A stretch of 7,917 nucleotides of DNA, taken from positions 1-7,917 of the forward strand of contig CAMFEN010000041.1 in the NCBI GenBank assembly GCA_945949375.1, in the 5' to 3' direction. The position numbers and the translations under genes are program-made. Below the pieces are notes generated by a model. It was given only the letters and a program-made list of their open reading frames with translations, had not been told where the DNA came from and ran no database searches. Below, piece after piece: positions 6,161 to 7,917 of the stretch (the first letter of the stretch is position 1; each line of letters starts with the position of its first letter). This DNA is from an uncultured Bacteroidales bacterium. Lineage in GTDB: Bacteria; Bacteroidota; Bacteroidia; Bacteroidales; Paludibacteraceae.

Positions 6161-7612
6161 ATGAGTACACAAAAGAAACTTATGACCAACTGGCGCTGGT
6201 GGCTCTGCTCGTTGCTATTCGTGGCAACGACGGTGAACTACCTCGACCGCCAAGTGTTATCCCTCACCTACGAGGAGTTTATCAAACCTGAGTTCCACTG
6301 GACGGACTCCGACTACGGAACCATCACCAGTCTCTTCTCCATCTTCTACGCTATCGCATGCTTGTTTGCCGGCAAGTTCGTGGACTGGATGGGTACGAAG
6401 AAGGGCTACCTCTGGGCTATCGGCGTATGGTCGGCAGGTGCATGTATGCACGCCGCTTGCGGTATCGTTACGGCGCATATCGAAGGTTTAGAAAGCGTAG
6501 CGGCTATGCGTGCTGTGGAAGCAGGCTCGAATGTGGCTTTGGCTGTCGCCACCACCTCGGTATATCTTTTCCTTCTCTGTCGCGGTATCCTCGCGCTGGG
6601 TGAGGCGGGTAACTTCCCTGCTGCCATCAAGGTAACGGCGGAGTATTTCCCGAAGAAAGACCGTGCGTTTGCTACCTCGCTCTTCAATGCCGGTGCATCT
6701 GTAGGCGCTTTGGCGGCTCCGCTCTGCATCCCGCCTTTGGCAAAACACCTCGGATGGGAGATGGCATTCATCATCATCGGTGCGCTGGGCTTCATCTGGA
6801 TGTTCTTCTGGCAGTTCATGTACGACAAACCCGAGAAATCGAAGCATGTGAACGAGGCAGAGTTGGCGTATATCCACCAAGACGATGAGGCGGAAGCAGA
6901 GGCTGCGAAAGCCGCTGCACAGACCGAGGAGAAGGCTATCCCGATGCTTAAATGTTTCGGCTACAAGCAGACTTGGGCATTCATTGTGGGCAAGTTCTTC
7001 ACCGATGGCGTATGGTGGTTCTTCCTCTTTTGGGCACCGTCTTACTTCCAAAACCAGTTCGGCTACAAAGCATCTGACCCCATGGGGCAAGCCCTTATCT
7101 TTACGCTCTATGCGATAGTAACCATCCTCTCCATCTTTGGTGGCTACCTGCCTAAGTTGTTCGTAGAGAAAAAGGGTATGGAGCCGTATAGCGGTCGTAT
7201 GCTCTCGATGCTGCTTTTCGCCTTCTTCCCGTTGGTAGCACTGTTAGCACAGCCGCTTGGTGCACAAAGCGCATGGTGGCCTGCTATCCTGATTGGTTTG
7301 GCAGGTGCCGGACACCAAGCATGGTCGGCTAACCTCTTCTCCACCATCGGCGATATGTTCCCCAAATCGACCATCGCTACCATCACAGGTATAGGTGCGA
7401 TGGCGGGCGGTATCGGCTCTATGATTATCCAAAAGAGTGCCGGTGCCTTGTTCACCTACGCAGAGAATGCCGGTGCAGCATTCACTTTCTTAGGCTTTGA
7501 AGGCAAACCTGCAGGCTACTTCATCATGTTCTGCTTCTGCGGCATCGCCTACCTTGTCGCATGGAGTATCATGAAAGCTTTGGTTCCCAAGCACAAAGCA
7601 ATCAAAGCATAA
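6161..7612 (+). CDS. exuT: MFS transporter, anion:cation symporter family, probable hexuronate permease
   Basis: A 483-residue inner-membrane protein with about 12 hydrophobic helices, predicted to import galacturonate and/or glucuronate with a cation. Landmarks are VNYLDRQVLSL (25-35) in helix 1, the MFS motif-A-like loop GKFVDWMGTKKGY (71-83), CRGILALGEAGNFPAA (140-155) and AEYFPKKDRAFATSLFNAGA (160-179). A charged, Ala/Glu-rich central loop lies at about 222-262. Compared with E. coli-type ExuT there are about 25 extra residues before helix 4 (about 107-132); from memory, Bacteroidetes members share this. I start at ATG 6161, not at the in-frame TTG at 6152, because MSTQKKLMTNWRW is a normal family start. 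It is the last of the four rightward genes and ends 23 nt before an intrinsic terminator. The substrate is inferred from family and neighbours. Confidence 0.88.
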   Translation: MSTQKKLMTNWRWWLCSLLFVATTVNYLDRQVLSLTYEEFIKPEFHWTDSDYGTITSLFSIFYAIACLFAGKFVDWMGTKKGYLWAIGVWSAGACMHAACGIVTAHIEGLESVAAMRAVEAGSNVALAVATTSVYLFLLCRGILALGEAGNFPAAIKVTAEYFPKKDRAFATSLFNAGASVGALAAPLCIPPLAKHLGWEMAFIIIGALGFIWMFFWQFMYDKPEKSKHVNEAELAYIHQDDEAEAEAAKAAAQTEEKAIPMLKCFGYKQTWAFIVGKFFTDGVWWFFLFWAPSYFQNQFGYKASDPMGQALIFTLYAIVTILSIFGGYLPKLFVEKKGMEPYSGRMLSMLLFAFFPLVALLAQPLGAQSAWWPAILIGLAGAGHQAWSANLFSTIGDMFPKSTIATITGIGAMAGGIGSMIIQKSAGALFTYAENAGAAFTFLGFEGKPAGYFIMFCFCGIAYLVAWSIMKALVPKHKAIKA

Positions 7613-7635
7613 GTTTATTATTCTACCTATATAAG

Positions 7636-7670
7636 CAACCGTTCGAGATAGTCGGGCGGTTGTTTTGTTT
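7636..7670 (+). terminator. Rho-independent terminator after the transporter gene
   Basis: CAACCGTTCGA (7636-7646) pairs with TCGGGCGGTTG (7652-7662) over 11 bp, including two G-T wobbles, around the 5-nt loop GATAG. TTTTGTTT follows directly. It sits 23 nt after the transporter stop codon and marks the end of the uxaC-kdgK-eda-exuT transcript. Confidence 0.9.
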
Positions 7671-7708
7671 GTATTATGTACGTATTTTGATACAATAATA
7701 CATTTTTA

Positions 7709-7740
7709 TTTGCATAAATCGAGAAAAAACGATACCTTTG
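7709..7740 (+). promoter_or_regulatory. Bacteroidetes-type promoter of the last (partial) gene
   Basis: TTTG (7709-7712), a 20-nt spacer and TACCTTTG (7733-7740) match the -33/-7 consensus exactly. Transcription would start near 7746, giving a leader of about 88 nt before the ATG at 7834. Just upstream is a nested dyad: GTATTAT (7671-7677) with ATAATAC (7695-7701), enclosing GTAT-TTTG-ATAC (7682-7693). Confidence 0.78.
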
Positions 7741-7782
7741 CATGCAAATTTGTTATTCCCCTCGCGGCTATGCCCCATGCTG

Positions 7783-7812
7783 TGTCCGGGTACGCAGGCG
7801 TCCCCGCCTGCT
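7783..7812 (-). repeat. Dispersed palindromic repeat, copy 3 (inverted)
   Basis: Read on the minus strand, 30 nt match copies 1 and 2 with a single internal mismatch, in the hairpin loop (AGGA becomes GGGA). The 7-bp stem GCAGGCG/CGCCTGC is intact. The copy lies within the predicted leader of the downstream gene and, relative to that gene, has the same orientation as copy 1 has to the pectate lyase. Confidence 0.85.
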
Positions 7813-7830
7813 AAATCGTAAATCGTAAAT
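7812..7830 (+). repeat. Short tandem repeat TAAATCG in a leader
   Basis: TAAATCG occurs twice in tandem, followed by TAAAT (2.7 units), ending three bases before the start codon of the last gene. It makes the ribosome-binding region AT-rich and unstructured, right after the repeat hairpin. Copy number could vary between strains, but nothing here shows that it does. Confidence 0.6.
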
Positions 7831-7833
7831 ATT

Positions 7834-7917
7834 ATGTTGTATATTCCAGCTCCTGAAGGCAAGCGCCTTGTTTGGTATTTATCGATGGAAGAGTATCTGG
7901 CGCAACATGCGACAGAG
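7834..7917 (+). CDS. lplA: Probable lipoate-protein ligase, N-terminal fragment cut by the window edge
   Basis: Only 28 codons are visible, beginning MLYIPAPEGKRLVWYLSMEE and running open to the window edge. The pattern RLVxYLxMEEYLA near the N-terminus resembles the start of Bacteroidetes lipoate-protein ligase A proteins, which attach lipoate to 2-oxoacid dehydrogenase and glycine-cleavage subunits in the cytoplasm. The diagnostic ligase motifs would lie downstream, outside the window. The start is supported by an exact promoter about 95 nt upstream and by the AT-rich stretch before the ATG. The terminator at 7636-7670 separates this gene from the uronate genes, so a functional link is not implied. 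Assignment is from memory of a short segment, hence the moderate confidence. Confidence 0.6.
   Translation, partial: MLYIPAPEGKRLVWYLSMEEYLAQHATE

Noticed and set aside
7674..7862. Minus-strand open frame of 62 codons at the right end
   Set aside because: It lies antisense to a terminator-promoter region and across a palindromic repeat, with no recognisable product.

Overview
The window looks like a chromosomal segment from a gut- or rumen-type Bacteroidales bacterium. The evidence is protein resemblance to Bacteroidetes families, AT-rich intergenic DNA, start codons without Shine-Dalgarno sequences, and promoters of the Bacteroidetes type (TTTG, about 20 nt, TAnnTTTG). The exact genus cannot be read from the sequence.

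Layout. Positions 1-2178 (minus strand) hold a secreted PL1-type pectate lyase with InlB-type (Listeria-Bacteroides) repeats. Its reading frame is broken near 712-730, and the protein runs off the left edge. A 567-bp divergent intergenic region (2179-2745) carries the lyase promoter, a pair of regularly spaced dyads in the lyase leader, a palindromic repeat, and a probable promoter for the rightward genes. Then come four plus-strand genes: uxaC (uronate isomerase), kdgK (2-keto-3-deoxygluconate kinase), eda (KDPG aldolase) and an MFS hexuronate transporter. The last ends at a clear intrinsic terminator (7636-7670). A new promoter (7709-7740) then drives a gene cut by the right edge, whose first 28 residues resemble a lipoate-protein ligase.

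How the genes work together. The lyase would cut homogalacturonan outside the cytoplasmic membrane and the transporter would bring in uronates. UxaC isomerises galacturonate or glucuronate, KdgK phosphorylates 2-keto-3-deoxygluconate (KDG), and Eda splits KDPG into pyruvate and glyceraldehyde-3-phosphate. The middle steps, from tagaturonate or fructuronate to KDG or from unsaturated uronates to KDG (KduI/KduD), are not in the window and must lie elsewhere.

The coding content is a known pathway, and I see no new enzymatic system. The less ordinary material is non-coding: a 31-nt palindromic repeat present three times, always between genes; two TTTCATC-N8-GATGA dyads exactly 32 bp apart in the lyase leader; long hairpins in the uxaC-kdgK and eda-transporter gaps; and the frame break in the lyase.
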